Assembly: GCA_963920635.1 (NCBI GenBank)
Contig: OY987298.1
Location: forward strand, 70,329,949 to 70,393,948
Direction of reading: 5' to 3'
Length of the DNA: 64,000 bases
DNA from: Pseudeuparius sepicola
Taxonomy: Eukaryota; Arthropoda; Insecta; Coleoptera; Anthribidae
Part shown: positions 11,540 to 22,081 of the stretch, in pieces
How positions within the stretch are numbered: position 1 is the first letter of the stretch
Layout of the letters: each line of letters starts with the position of its first letter
Made by a program: the position numbers and the translations under genes
The notes under the pieces: generated by a model
What the model was told of the DNA's origin: nothing
The model's input: the letters and a program-made list of their open reading frames with translations, nothing else
Databases searched by the model: none

Positions 11540-12561
11540 CGACAATAACCGCGCTATTTACTCAACTCAGGGGCAGGGTAATGGGTAATTACCGCGGTTA
11601 TTGAGAACAACAAATTTCATTTGCTAGATTTGCCAATTTGTTGCGAATTTGAATTTTTCATAACTTATAAATATATTTGCTGATATAGGCATAAATTTAA
11701 AAAAATTGAATGTGAGCAAAAATATCTCATTTTGCTTTTGAGTAAACGTAGAAGGCTGAAGGTGAAGAGTGTGAAGATGTCCAGGTTCCAGGTTGAAGTC
11801 GGAGATAAGGAAATAGCAAGTCTTCTGTTAAATGTAATTTTATTACGATAATGCTTTTATACCCCGATTACTGTAAGAAGTCCCGATTTTGTCAGATAAC
11901 ATTCTCCACAAAATCCCTAGGAATTTTTTTTAACCATGGGTATAACATTGGTATATGTGTCTCAACCAGTTAATGGCGTCACGCATTGATTTATGATGTG
12001 AAAAGTTACCCAAGTGATACGAAAAAAAGAGCAAAAGCCAAATAAAAACCCTATTGCAATCACGATTATGCCGCTACAAATAAAAATAACTATGACTGGG
12101 TACAACTCATTTTAATAATAATTTCAAACGTCATGGAAACACTTTTGTTTTGGTATTTTGTAATAATCAGCTGCTTTTGGCAGCGTCTAGGGGCGGACTC
12201 AGGCAAATTTAGCTTCGGTGTGTCAAAGTGACAGTGAATAGGTTTTCCAGATCGTTCAAACTGGTTCAAACATTCGGTAATGAAAATATTCGCGGGTTTT
12301 GTACGTTTCGTGAGTTTTACCGTCATCTGTGTTGTTCTTGTTCGTGTTACTTTTCGTGTTATTAGTGCAAATGGGCTCGTTACTGACCTGAACTTATGAC
12401 CCGGTTGCATTTTTTTGCTGCATTGATGCCAACTTAGGATATCGAAATTACCAATTGACAGTCCCAGTAAGGACTTGTTAAAATAATTTGAGTATATTCA
12501 TTTTTTGTAACAAATTTAAACAAAACCAAACATACACAAATATAAGTGAGGTTATAGACGG
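11540..12561. other. Right part of the older host unit, no gene seen
   Basis: It holds taaccg-type motifs near 11540-11610, then unremarkable sequence. A minus-strand open stretch at 12090-12410 has no recognisable domain. Confidence 0.35.
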
Positions 12562-12572
12562 GTAGTAGTATC

Positions 12573-12978
12573 AAGGTTAGTGGAGAGTAGGTTGAACGCA
12601 AGATCTATAGACAGACTACTAACCTTGGGTTGAACGGTAACTTTTCGGTTCATGGGATGGCTTCACATATATATGGATATCGTGCGCATATAATATAAGC
12701 TTGTACGTGGCTTGTACGCCTGCATGATTTTTATGTTTTAATTAAGGTAATACACTATAAAAATATAATATCTATAAAACTGTCCAAACATAGTGTAAAA
12801 GTCGCCACACACGTTTAAACAAACAAGCTAAAATCGAGGTTATTTAAATGAGCTAAAACCAGAGAACGCTAAATCATCTGAATGCATGTAAACTCAAGAC
12901 AATGTATCAATTTTATCCACATGTGACGTCACAGCCTTCCCCTCCCCGTTACCGTTCAACCTACTCTCCACTAACCTT
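12573..12978. mobile_element. MITE with about 25-bp terminal repeats
   Basis: The left end aaggttagtggagagtagg is matched in complement at the right end. The flanks carry gtagtagtat on both sides (12562-12571 and 12979-12988), a 10-bp target duplication with one spare base on the left. It is about 406 bp with no coding sequence. A 9-10 bp duplication fits Mutator-like elements, but the superfamily is not certain. Confidence 0.7.
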
Positions 12979-13265
12979 GTAGTAGTATGACATTTCTCCT
13001 TGGTTATTAACAATCAGATTTAGGGGAGATTCAATGGTGACATTTTTTGTTGGTTACTCAAAGGCTAAAACCATAAGGGCAACCAAAAAGATAACCGCGA
13101 TTAAAACCAGACGATCGCCTAAAATCGGCTTATTTTCTTCACTATCACAAATTAAAAAATATAGGTATTTTCGATATCAAAAATAGTTCACTTTGAATTT
13201 ATGTACACCTCTCCTATTAGGGAGCGCTTCAATTTTTCCTACTATTTGATCCTTTGTTATTTTTC

Positions 13266-13405
13266 AATTATATATCGGCGTCCCGTCCGAATCACTTTGA
13301 AACTCAGTAGTACCGTATCTTGGTGCTAATCCGATCATATAGTTAAAAGGAATGCTTCCCTGCAGTTCCCCTCTTTACCGACCCCGCACGTCATGTCATT
13401 CGTTT
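13266..13405 (+). repeat. DIRS left inverted terminal repeat
   Basis: It matches the complement of 17651-17785 almost completely, apart from a 4-base gap near 13288 and a few changes. Its outer edge reads aattatatatcgg. Confidence 0.85.
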
Positions 13406-13460
13406 CTTTGTGCTAAACACGCGTGAACGTGAACGAACTTTATCGTCAATTTTTAGGTAA

Positions 13461-14600
13461 AAATGGGAAAAGTCATCGAACAAATTGGGTCACCGGAAGA
13501 GAAGCCGACACTCCGACTCGGAGAGCGATTCAGAGAATAGACCTTCTCGGCGTTATCTTTACAAGAGACTGAAAAAATTGGAAGAAAGGCTGGGCGATCG
13601 TCGGCCATCTTGTTCAAAGAACAAGGGAGGTGAGCATCGTAGGCTGCAAAATCGGGAGCGAAACACGAGAATTTCGTCACGAAAGAGTAACAAGGTGGAA
13701 CACAAGATTTCCCCTAGCTATACGCCCCCACGAACGACCACGTCACAAGATACGGGGTCGGGGGAGTATACAGTCAGCTCGGAAGAATCCAAGTCGCTGG
13801 AACATGAACCAAACTCTCCCGGGGCCGAGTCAATCACATCAGGCCAGGCAGAACACGAGATTTCTATTGACGGGGATGATAATATAGTCCCAGATGATGA
13901 GGAAAACTTGGAAGAGGCTGTCCTCCGAGTTTTGGGAGACAATCCTCAGAATGGGAAATCCAAGGAGGTAGAATTGCATAGCGCAGTTAAGGCAAGATGG
14001 ACCCACATAATATTCAATGGGCTAAACCCTGAAACTAAGGGGGAACTGTTAACAAAAAACAGCTGCGCTAGTCTGGCTGCTCCAGCACTAAACCCGGAGA
14101 TAGCTGCAGTGATAACTCCCTTCGCGTTAAAAAAGGACAAATACCAAGTGGAGGCCCAGAATCAACTGGGACAAGGGCTCGGTACTTTAGGAAAGGCCAT
14201 TAATCTTTTGCTGACACGTGAATCAGTATCAAAGAATCTTAGAGACGATTTATTATCACCATTAAGCGACGCAGGCAGAGTATTGTGTGATTTACATCAC
14301 ACCCTCTCACAAGCAAGAAGGGCCTCTATAGTGCCAACTCTAAATAAAACAGTAAAAGACCTCTGCGATACGAGTCCAATTGACCAATTCCTGTTTGGAG
14401 CAGATTTTGGTGAACGACTCAAAGCAAATAAAGCTTTGGAAAAAACAAGCGAAGAGCTAAAGCCGGCCGCAACTTCCAAAACTATCAGGAAGAAACCTTT
14501 AAACTACAGGGGCCCGCCGCAACAAGGGAGGCCATTGCGGCAAAAAGGGCCGACTCCTCCCAGGAGGTTCTACAGGGACAGCAAGAAATACTACCCCTAA
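13461..14600 (+). pseudogene. DIRS gag-like protein
   Basis: The frame opens at 13461 and runs to the stop at 14598-14600, about 370 residues from the usual first residues. The N-terminus is basic and serine-rich (GHRKRSRHSDSESDSE), then an acidic linker, a helical core around residues 140-320, and a basic proline/arginine tail. That layout suits nucleic-acid-binding gag proteins of DIRS elements. No ATG lies in this frame at the start. The nearest ATG (13463) is in another frame, so a small indel between 13463 and 13500 probably broke the start. Confidence 0.7.
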
Positions 14601-16491
14601 GACCACAGGCAGAAGTAAAGGAGGTAAGTAAGAAGCTGGGTGGCAGGTTAAAGCATTTCTCACAAGAGTGGAAAAAGCTAAAACCAAAAAAGAAAATTAT
14701 GGACTGGATAAAGGGATACAAAATTCCCTTTACGGAAAGTCCAAAACAACAAAAAATTACAAACACAAAATTCTCCATAAAGGAGGAAAAGGCATTGGAT
14801 GAACTCATCCAGGTAATGTTGAAGGACCAGGTAATTAGCCCCTGTGAATACAATCGCAGCCAAATCATATCTCCTTATTTTCTAAGGCAAAAATCTAAGG
14901 GAGGATACCGCTTCATTTTGAATCTCAAAATGCTCAACGCGTTTGTAGTGCCACCTCACTTCAAGTTAGAAGACCTCAGGACAGCAATTAAGCTAGTCCA
15001 ACCAGGTTGCTTTATGAGTAGTATTGGTCTTAAAGATGCCTACTTTTGCGTTCCTATCGATTCGGCATACAGGAAATATTTGAGGTTTTCTTATAAGAAC
15101 ACCCTTTTGGAATTTAATTGCTTACCAATGGGCCTTTCCCTAGCGCCATATGTATTCACCAAAATTATGAAGCCAGTAATGGCATTTTTTCGTTCCAAGG
15201 GTATTCACTGTTGCATTTATTTAGATGACTTTTGTCTTTTTGCTAAGTCAGAGAAACAAGCCTTAGTTCAAGCAAAAATTGTTGAGGAAACATTGAAAAC
15301 TTTAGGTTTTGTCATAAATTACGATAAAAGCTCTATCCAACCTTCAACCAATTGTAAATTTTTGGGGGTTATATTTGACAGTCGGAGAATGGAGGTAAAA
15401 TTACCAGAAGACAAGAAAGAAAAGGTATACAAGGTTATACAAAAAATCAAAAACTGTCAATTGTGTAAGATAAGGGAATTTGCACAACACATAGGCTTAT
15501 TGGTTTCGGTCACACCGGCAATAAAATACAGCATGCTTTACATAAAAAACTTTGAAAGGCAAAAATATCTCGCCTTAAAAAAGTATAAGGGTAACTACGA
15601 TTCTGAAATGACCATCAATCACAGGGAAATACAAGAAGACTTAGATTGGTGGGAACTGAACATTTCCCATGCGCACAACCAAATTCGTCAAGATACATTC
15701 GATTTGGAGATCTTTACAGATGCTGGGGAGCCTGGTGCAATGATATAAGCGCTCATGGCTGGTGGACACAGGAGTCAGCCTTAGAGCACATAAACTTTTT
15801 AGAATTACAGGCAGTGGAGTTTGGTTTGAAAAGTTTTGCCAACAATCTGCATTCTGTAAATATACTTATTCGAATCGACAACACAACGGCGCTAGCATAT
15901 ATTAATCGTATGGGAAGTATTCAGCACCCAAATCTAAGTCTTTTGGCCAGGAAAATTTGGCAGTGATGTGAGTCTAAGAACATTTGGATACAGGCAGCCT
16001 ATGTGAGATCCCAAGAAAACAAAGCGGACCACAGTTCAAGAATACTCTCTACAGAGACTGAATGGGAGCTATCATTGTACGCCTTTGAAAAAATAACAAA
16101 GACTTTTGGCACCCCCGAAATAGATCTTTTTGCAACATATGCAAATCATAAATGTCACGATTATGTTGCCTGGTTTCCAGACCCAAGTTGTGTAGCGGTA
16201 GATGCATTCACCATATCGTGGCAAAAATATTTTTTCTATGCTTTCCCCCCTTTTGCGTTAATTCTAAGGGCGCTAAGGAAAATCAAAACAGACTCTGCAG
16301 AGGGTATTCTTGTGGTTCCTTATTGGTCATCACAACCATGGTTTCCTCTTTTTGAGGAATTAAGGATAACAAAACCTGTATGTTTGGGGCCAGATAACCA
16401 ATTACTTCTTTCTCCTTTCAAGCAACCTCATCCTTTGGCAAAAAGCCTTACCCTGGTTGCAGCAGTTTTATCCGGGAGGCGTTCAGATTGA
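14583..16491 (+). pseudogene. DIRS reverse transcriptase / RNase H, frameshifted
   Basis: The frame overlaps the gag end, with an internal ATG at 14699. RT motifs include GGYRFILNLKMLN and the YLDD catalytic box (15218-15229). RNase H begins at EIFTDAG near 15710, where the frame shifts, and continues as HINFLELQAVEFGLK and IDNTTALAYINRMGS to a stop at 15964-15966. It resumes at about 16000 with the conserved DIRS segment GTPEIDLFAT..AVDAFTISW..FYAFPPF, ending at 16491. Closest type: DIRS1/PAT-like pol. It would copy element RNA in the nucleus or particle; this copy cannot. Confidence 0.85.
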
Positions 16492-17395
16492 AAGGAGTTC
16501 CGGAGGGCACCTTAGAAGTACTAATTGAATCTCTGTCAGCTTCAACCAGGAAACAATATAACGTCGCATACAAAGCTTGGTGGACGTTTTGTATGGTATC
16601 AGAGATGTCGCCTTACAAAGCAGATGCATCTTTAGTATTGCAATTTCTTCAGAAACAGTTCGAAACTAACAATTGCAAATATGGGTCATTTAACAATTTT
16701 AGGTCGGCCCTATCCTTGATATTACCAGGAAATATCGGAAGTAGCCCACTTATCAGAAGGTACCTCAAAGGAATTTCCAAAATTAGACCTCCGAAAAGGA
16801 GATATAACTACATGTGGGACCCCCAGAAAGTGCTCTCTTTTCTCTCCAACCTTCCTCCAAACGAACAACTTCCATTGGGCCAACTAGCGAAAAAATTAGC
16901 AACACTAATGGCTCTCACTACTGCACACAGACTCCAAACACTGTCCTTGATCAAAGTAGAATACATTTTTATAACCGGGGAGGGCATACAAATACCCATT
17001 GCAGATCATGTAAAAACGTCGGCACCAGGAAGAGAGCAACCGTGTCTATTTATCCCATATTTCGAGGGAGCTCCAAATCTCTGTGTGGCATCAACATTAA
17101 CGTCTTACATAGAGAGGACAACAAGCCTGAGGCTCACGGGACAAGAATACCTCTTTTTAATAACTAAACCACCTTATCAGCGGGCGAGTAGCCAGACCTT
17201 AAGCAGATGGATCAAGGAGATGCTAACACAGGCGGGAATAGACACGTGAGTGTTTACAGCTTATACGACCAGACATTCATCAACGTCAATGGCTTTCCGC
17301 AAAGGTATATCTTTAGCCGTTATTAGGAAAACAGCGGGATGGTCTGATAATTCTAAGACTTTTGCAAAGTTTTACAATGTTGGATTCTTAGCATG
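16454..17395 (+). pseudogene. DIRS tyrosine recombinase with a stop and an altered active site
   Basis: The frame overlaps the end of the RT/RNase H frame. The N-terminal core-binding part (SLSASTRKQYNVAYKAWW) is followed by catalytic box A TTAHRLQTLSLI (Arg) near 16918. After TGA at 17247-17249 the same frame continues with YTTRHSSTSMAF, AGWSDNS and FAKFYN, giving box B Arg and the nucleophile Tyr. The usual HxxR histidine is Tyr here (TAT for CAT). The TGA is one transition from CGA. Both changes are C-to-T. The family joins circular element DNA to the target. Confidence 0.85.
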
Positions 17396-17465
17396 AATTA
17401 TGCAAATAAAGAAAAGGGAAAAACAAAAACGTTTTATTTCAATCAAAAAACAACACTTTAAACAG

Positions 17466-17585
17466 CTACTGAGTTTCAAAGTGATCTATTCGGACGGGAC
17501 GCCGATATATAATTACTAGATCAAACGAACTTACCTGTGAAGTTCGATCGTAATTATATGAGGCGTCCCGTCCGAATAGATCACA
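17466..17585 (-). repeat. DIRS internal complementary region (ICR)
   Basis: 17466-17514 is the complement of the element's left end, and 17515-17585 is the complement of its right end, joined exactly at 17514/17515. In DIRS models this copy of the circle junction restores the ends during replication. Confidence 0.85.
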
Positions 17586-17650
17586 CCCTTTCCCACCCCA
17601 AGGGGATAGTATCCCCAGACCCGGAAATAGGATTGTTTTTTGAAAACTTC

Positions 17651-17832
17651 AAACGAATGACATGACGTGCGGGGTCGGTAAAGAGGGGAACTGCAGGGAA
17701 GCATTCCTTTTAACTATGTGATCGGATTAGCACCAAGATACGGTACTACTGAGTTTCAAAGTGATCTATTCGGACGGGACGCCTCATATAATTACGATCG
17801 AACTTCACAGGTAAGTTCGTTTGATCTAGTAA
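17651..17832 (-). repeat. DIRS right inverted terminal repeat
   Basis: The complement of the left repeat with an outward extension of about 47 bp (cctcatataattacg to gatctagt). The extension also appears in the ICR, which fixes the element's right edge near 17830-17832. Confidence 0.8.
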
Positions 17833-17833
17833 A

Positions 17834-18115
17834 TGTTAGCTCCGGATCAGTTCCATAAGATGGTAACGGTAACCTGTTTTCTGCCTGTAGATATACCACC
17901 TAACCATTAATTTTTCTGTAACCTAACTTAATATTTGTTAATATCTTTTATATTTTGTGAGTCAATCTAGAATAGAATAGAATATGATAAGATGGCGACA
18001 ATTTTGTAGAAAGTAAAATAAAACGCAATCGTTTACAAAGTGTGGATTATTATTTTAAAGCGAAAAGCGAACAGAGACCAGTGCCCGGGGTGCTTAATGA
18101 GTCCGCACCCCTACA
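17834..18115 (+). repeat. Possible LTR of a deleted Ty3/gypsy copy
   Basis: The stretch starts tgttagctcc and ends cccctaca, followed by ttcagaagtgggat. That last motif matches the primer-binding site of the gypsy element at 20563-20580. An aataaa-like signal is at about 18016. The start lies right beside the DIRS right end. With no second LTR seen, this is tentative. Confidence 0.4.
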
Positions 18116-18163
18116 GTTCAGAAGTGGGATTGAACAGAACAAGGAATTGAAGATTGAACAAAG

Positions 18164-18505
18164 GATGACCGACCAGGAGGATCAACGCCAGCTCGGCACG
18201 GATGAATTTTCCGGCGATAGCTTGCGAGACGAAAGATTTTTCGATACTAATAACGCAGAACATATGGGAACTCCAAGACGAACAGAAACTCCTCAGTTAG
18301 GCTATGTCGACTTTAGTGAACTATTCAAGAACCTTTCGCTAGAGAATAGAAGACGTGACGAAGTGTTAGAACGTTTAGCTGATAGATTGATTAGTACTAA
18401 TGTCCAACAAAGATCACCAGAACCCCAACGAGAGCTTTTTGCATTCCCTGTAGTTTTACGTAACATTGACGTATTTGATGGAACCCCCTCGAATTTGGCG
18501 CCCAA
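18164..18505 (+). pseudogene. Ty3/gypsy gag, N-terminal fragment
   Basis: An ATG (18164) after the putative primer site starts a frame of about 113 residues. It is acidic and hydrophilic, with a helical stretch (FSELFKNLSLENRRRDEVL) and the block VLRNIDVFDGTPSNL, which resembles the start of gypsy-type gag cores. After SNL the similarity stops at tggcgcccaagatgg, so the rest of gag and most of pol is deleted. The frame stays open to 18558 by chance. Confidence 0.5.
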
Positions 18506-18790
18506 GATGGGGCTGCCAAATTTTTATTACGTTTTTTTATGGAATTTAATTAATGGATAAAAAAAGAAGGAATCATATTTGGTTTGACCTGCCTGAAGTA
18601 CCTACGTAATAAAACACCGGCTAGCAGTTCGGGTTCGTACTATTAAAATTTATTTAAGCGCCACTGGTTTATGGGCTACCTAAACCAGAAAGTATTTCGT
18701 TGTTAGAAGAGGATCAAACCAATTAATCTGGTATGTTTAGTTTTGACTAAATAAAAGGTAAAGAGTTCAAATAACATACGCTATAATCAA
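18506..18790. other. Junction sequence between gag and integrase fragments
   Basis: No coding sequence. It starts with tggcgcccaagatggggc, close to a tRNA-Lys type retroviral primer site, which could mark a recombination point with another LTR element. Confidence 0.3.
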
Positions 18791-18795
18791 AAAGA

Positions 18796-18960
18796 ACCAT
18801 TCCAACTGATAAGCATTGATTACATAGGACCTTTCCCTAAGTCGTCCCAAGGCCATACTCAGGTACTAGTAATTCTCGACTACTTCAGTAAATATTGCCT
18901 TTTATTTCCCGTCCGTTCTGCCACTGCAAAATAGTAGATATACTAAGCGAGTTCCAACTC
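18796..18960 (+). pseudogene. Ty3/gypsy integrase core fragment
   Basis: One frame reads SIDYIGPFPKSSQGH and VILDYFSKYCLLFPV, the start of a retrotransposon integrase core (rve) with its first catalytic Asp in SIDY. It stops at a TAG (18931-18933), reads a little further and ends at the tandem-repeat block. It probably belongs to the same deleted copy as the gag fragment. Confidence 0.65.
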
Positions 18961-19620
18961 ACGACCCCCATGTTAATCTCCATAAGGCCAGAAATGCGTG
19001 CATTTTGGCTACGTCACAGCCGAGGTCACGTGACGTCACAGCCTCACCGTGTGATTCTTGGAAGCCGGCCCCCACCCCTGACCCCACTGCCGGTGGAGGG
19101 GTGACGCCTATATATCTGATGGAGCGCAGTTCCTGCACCATTCTCAAGCCAGTTGCAGTAAAAAAACAATTCCTCATAAGACCACAAATGCCTGCATTTT
19201 TGCTACAGGGTGATCCCACTTGACGTTTAGACCGCCTGTCACCCCTAGTTCACCCCTAGATCCTACGATATTTCTAGACAACGACCACCGTGTAAATCTC
19301 ATACATGACAGGAACACGTGTGACCCCCCAGTTGACCCCTAGATCCTGAGAGAGTTCTAACTCTGCCCCCCATGTAAATCTCCATAAGGCCAAAAAGCTG
19401 CATTTTGACAGGTGGTCTGCAAGATTTTCTCAAAGTATGTCATGTTTAAAGTGGTCACTGTCGTAGCCACGAATTTCTGGGCCACTTGGCCGCCGCCTTT
19501 CGAGCGTGATTAGACCTGCGTGGGACTTGTTCCGACACGAAATTCGTCATCGCCGACACGTGTGACCCCCAGTCGACCCCTAGATCCCGAGAGAGTTCTA
19601 ATTCAGACCCCCAAAATTTT
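18960..19620. repeat. Degenerate tandem-repeat block
   Basis: Related phrases recur: ctccataaggcca with gcattttg (18977-19010, 19379-19405, variant at 19172-19200), gacccctagatcc (near 19245, 19338, 19575), gagagttctaa (19349, 19590) and cacgtgtgaccccc (19316, 19557). Spacing is irregular, roughly 100-240 bp. The block is G+C-richer than its surroundings. Overlapping open frames on both strands look incidental. Confidence 0.55.
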
Positions 19621-20147
19621 TTAGACCACTCGCATGGCATCCATCGTCCTAACAAAGAATTTCTAGGAAATCGCCATGATGCAATAAAATACAACAGTAG
19701 TAATAACGCACGTGGAAAAAAACATCCGAGAGTCGCCTTGAAACGACCGACGGATCTGCGTGCGTGGCTATCCCATAGAACAATGGGTGTACACATTTCA
19801 ATAGAAATATTAAAATATCTCCAAAAATCTGCGAAAATCCTCAACGCAAACGATTTTGATAAAAAAAACAGACAACGTAGTTTATTTAAGGTACCTCAAC
19901 GGCTAACAAAAATATAATTTCTTTGTATTAGTGCATATAAAATTTTGCCTTAAGGTAAAATCAGACGCAAAAAAAGTCAACCTACTTTGCCCTGAAAATC
20001 GAAAATTTTTAAAGTAATGAAATATTTTAGACACACTTTGAAAATAGTATGGCATAAGTCATGAAATTTTGATAATATTCTTCTGCAGTTTATTTAACGT
20101 ACACGGCTTTAACTGCTACCAAAAAAAATCTGAGAAATTTCTATGTA
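19621..20147. other. Unassigned sequence
   Basis: No domain is recognised. The minus-strand open frame at 19455-19844 has no family features and overlaps the repeat block. Confidence 0.35.
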
Positions 20148-20559
20148 TGTTATATCCGACCTCAAGCATCACCTTGATCATAACCTTGTCTTTACCCTTG
20201 ATTCTGTTTACTGTTGGATATTATGTTCTCATTCTCTATTGTTCAAGATGCTTACTACACAGATATCATTTACCATTGTATATTGTTCTAGAATGACTAC
20301 TAGAACATATCATATTCCTTTTGAGTATTGTTAAAACTTGCTTACTGCAAGAATTGCAGAATTTGATCTTCCCTTTGTCTTTATATTCTTTTCCCATGAG
20401 AACCACAACACCTCAGCATAACAGATCTGTATAAATAGGACCTAGTAAAGTAAGAGTGTTAATTCTAGTCTTGTCTGTAGTCTAAGCCGAAACTCTGTAA
20501 CTCGCGTTACTCGAATAAAAGTTTTTTAAAAAGTCTTCGTCTTCACGTCGCCCGTAACA
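20148..20559 (+). repeat. Ty3/gypsy 5' LTR
   Basis: About 412 bp starting tgttatatcc and ending cgtaaca. It contains a TATA-like tataaatag at 20429-20437 and an aataaa at 20514-20519. It lies next to a primer-binding site. No 3' partner LTR is in the window. Confidence 0.75.
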
Positions 20560-20562
20560 ATT

Positions 20563-20579
20563 TGGTGTCAGAAGTGGGA
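20563..20579 (+). other. Primer-binding site
   Basis: tggtgtcagaagtggga follows the LTR by 3 bases and resembles leucine-tRNA type sites of insect gypsy elements. It primes minus-strand DNA synthesis. Confidence 0.65.
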
Positions 20580-20884
20580 TCCTCGATAAAAGGGTCTTCA
20601 ACGAGGGAGATCCGGAGGCACTTAGAAGGACAGTCTCCTCGGGGGGATTGGAGCCAGCTGAAAAGGGTCTTCGACAGGGAGATCCGGAGGCACTAAGAAG
20701 GACAGTCTCCTGATGCCAGCATCCAGCAACAACAGCAGCATCAACGACATCCAGCGAGCATGAAGTTACTTCTATTGTAAGTGAAAAACTTGAAGTGAAT
20801 TTTATTTGTGATTTTTTTTTGAACTTTCTACGTTGCTATTATTGAACTTTCTACGTTATAACGATATTACCTTTTCATTTCAAC

Positions 20885-22081
20885 ATGCCTAATAACGAAG
20901 CTATAAACTCTAATGTAAACAATGAAGCAAACGCTTCAAATAACGACGAAGTACCATTTAAATTAAGCGAAATATTTTCTATCATCCCTGAATACGATGG
21001 GGATCAAATCAATTTAAATACTTTTATCATTGCATGTGATAGGGCCATGCAAATGACTGTTGGCGACCAAGCCATTTTACTTGTTATAAAAATTAAAAAT
21101 CAATTAAAGGGACGTGCAGCCCAACTCATTAATTCAAGAGATTTGAGTACCTGGCGCGAAATCAAACAATTACTTAACGTTCATTTCGGAGATCCTCGCG
21201 ATCTAACTTCATTAATTCAAGATTTACAAAGAATGTGTCAATCCCAAAATGAAAATGCTTTGACTTTTGTAGGCAGAGTTCAAACTCACTGCTCGAAAAT
21301 GTATGCCGCAATAGGAAAACAAAGCCTTCTCACTAGGGAACAAAAAGAATCGCAAGCTACATTAATCGATAGCATGTGTTTAAATACAGTTTTGACAGGT
21401 TTAGAACCAAGAATAGGGCAACTAATTCGTGCTAGCAATCCACCCAACATGATGTATGCTATAGCTTTAATTAAGAGAGAATTGCAACTTTCTTATTTTG
21501 AAAATCAAAAATTTCAGAGGCAAAATCGTGTACCAGTCTTCAATAATAATGTCAAAAGAACCAGTAATAATTTTCCAAAATTTTGTAATTATTGCAAAAG
21601 AAATGGACATACTATCAATGAATGTCGAACTAAAAATCAAAATAATTATTACAGAAATGGTCCAAATCCTTCTAGCTACTATAACAATTTCCAAAACAAC
21701 TCCCAAAGAAATAATTTCTCCCAAAATAGGTTCCATCAAAGACCATCTTTTCCTCAGCAAAATAATTTTCAAACTCCTTCTTTCCAACCTAGGAATCACC
21801 CTCAAAACTTCTAACCAAGAAATCAACCTCCTAGAAATTTTTCTAATAATATTCCTAGAAACAATTTCCCAAGAACTTTTAATAATTATTCAGGTTTCCA
21901 GCCTTCTAATCAAAATTTTACTCCTAGATTCCCAAATTCAAATCCAAATAACCAAAATAGAACTCCCCAACAACATTATCTGGGCCAAAGCGAAAATTTT
22001 CAATTAACAGCCTCGGACCAGAATCCTATTCCCAACTTCAAGAATCTTGGTATGACCAATACGGACCAAACGTTTGCATAA
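20885..22081 (+). pseudogene. Ty3/gypsy gag with an internal TAA
   Basis: The first 309 residues hold a helical capsid-type core (about residues 25-210, with EFDGDQ-like start EYDGDQINLNTFI) and a CCHC zinc knuckle FCNYCKRNGHTINECR near residue 240. A Q/N-rich tail follows. TAA at 21812-21814 interrupts the tail, after which the same frame continues (PRNQPPRNFSNN) to TAA at 22079-22081. Pol begins in the -1 frame and overlaps this end, so -1 frameshifting is the likely link. The internal stop is probably a mutation. Confidence 0.8.

Larger units (their letters stand above)
5907..13128. mobile_element. Older inverted-repeat unit hosting the P element
   Basis: tcgattttaggcga at 5907-5920 is the complement of tcgcctaaaatcgg at 13115-13128, apart from the edge base. 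Next to both ends, and next to the P insertion site, are repeated taaccg or ggttat motifs (for example 5921-5940, 5960-5980, 11538-11610, 13090-13100). Without the P element (5.5 kb) and the MITE at 12573-12978, the unit would be about 1.3 kb. It has no recognisable protein. The inverted ends are short, so the boundary is tentative. Confidence 0.45.
13266..17832 (+). mobile_element. DIRS-order retrotransposon (tyrosine recombinase type)
   Basis: The order is left inverted end, gag, RT/RNase H, tyrosine recombinase, internal complementary region, right inverted end. That is the DIRS1 plan, which uses a recombinase instead of an integrase and circularises before insertion. No target duplication is visible, as expected. 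The copy has a gag lacking an ATG in frame, frameshifts in RT/RNase H, a stop in the recombinase and a catalytic histidine changed to tyrosine. Confidence 0.9.

Noticed and set aside
18496..18513. Primer-binding site of a complete LTR element
   Set aside because: Upstream sequence is gag-like coding, not an LTR end, so it is noted only as a possible recombination point.
19455..19844. Minus-strand 129-codon open frame
   Set aside because: It overlaps a repeat block, lacks family motifs, and its G+C content follows the repeat.
21467..22007. Overlapping open frames opposite and alongside gag
   Set aside because: Low-complexity I/N/K-rich frames arising from the Q/N-rich tail of gag.
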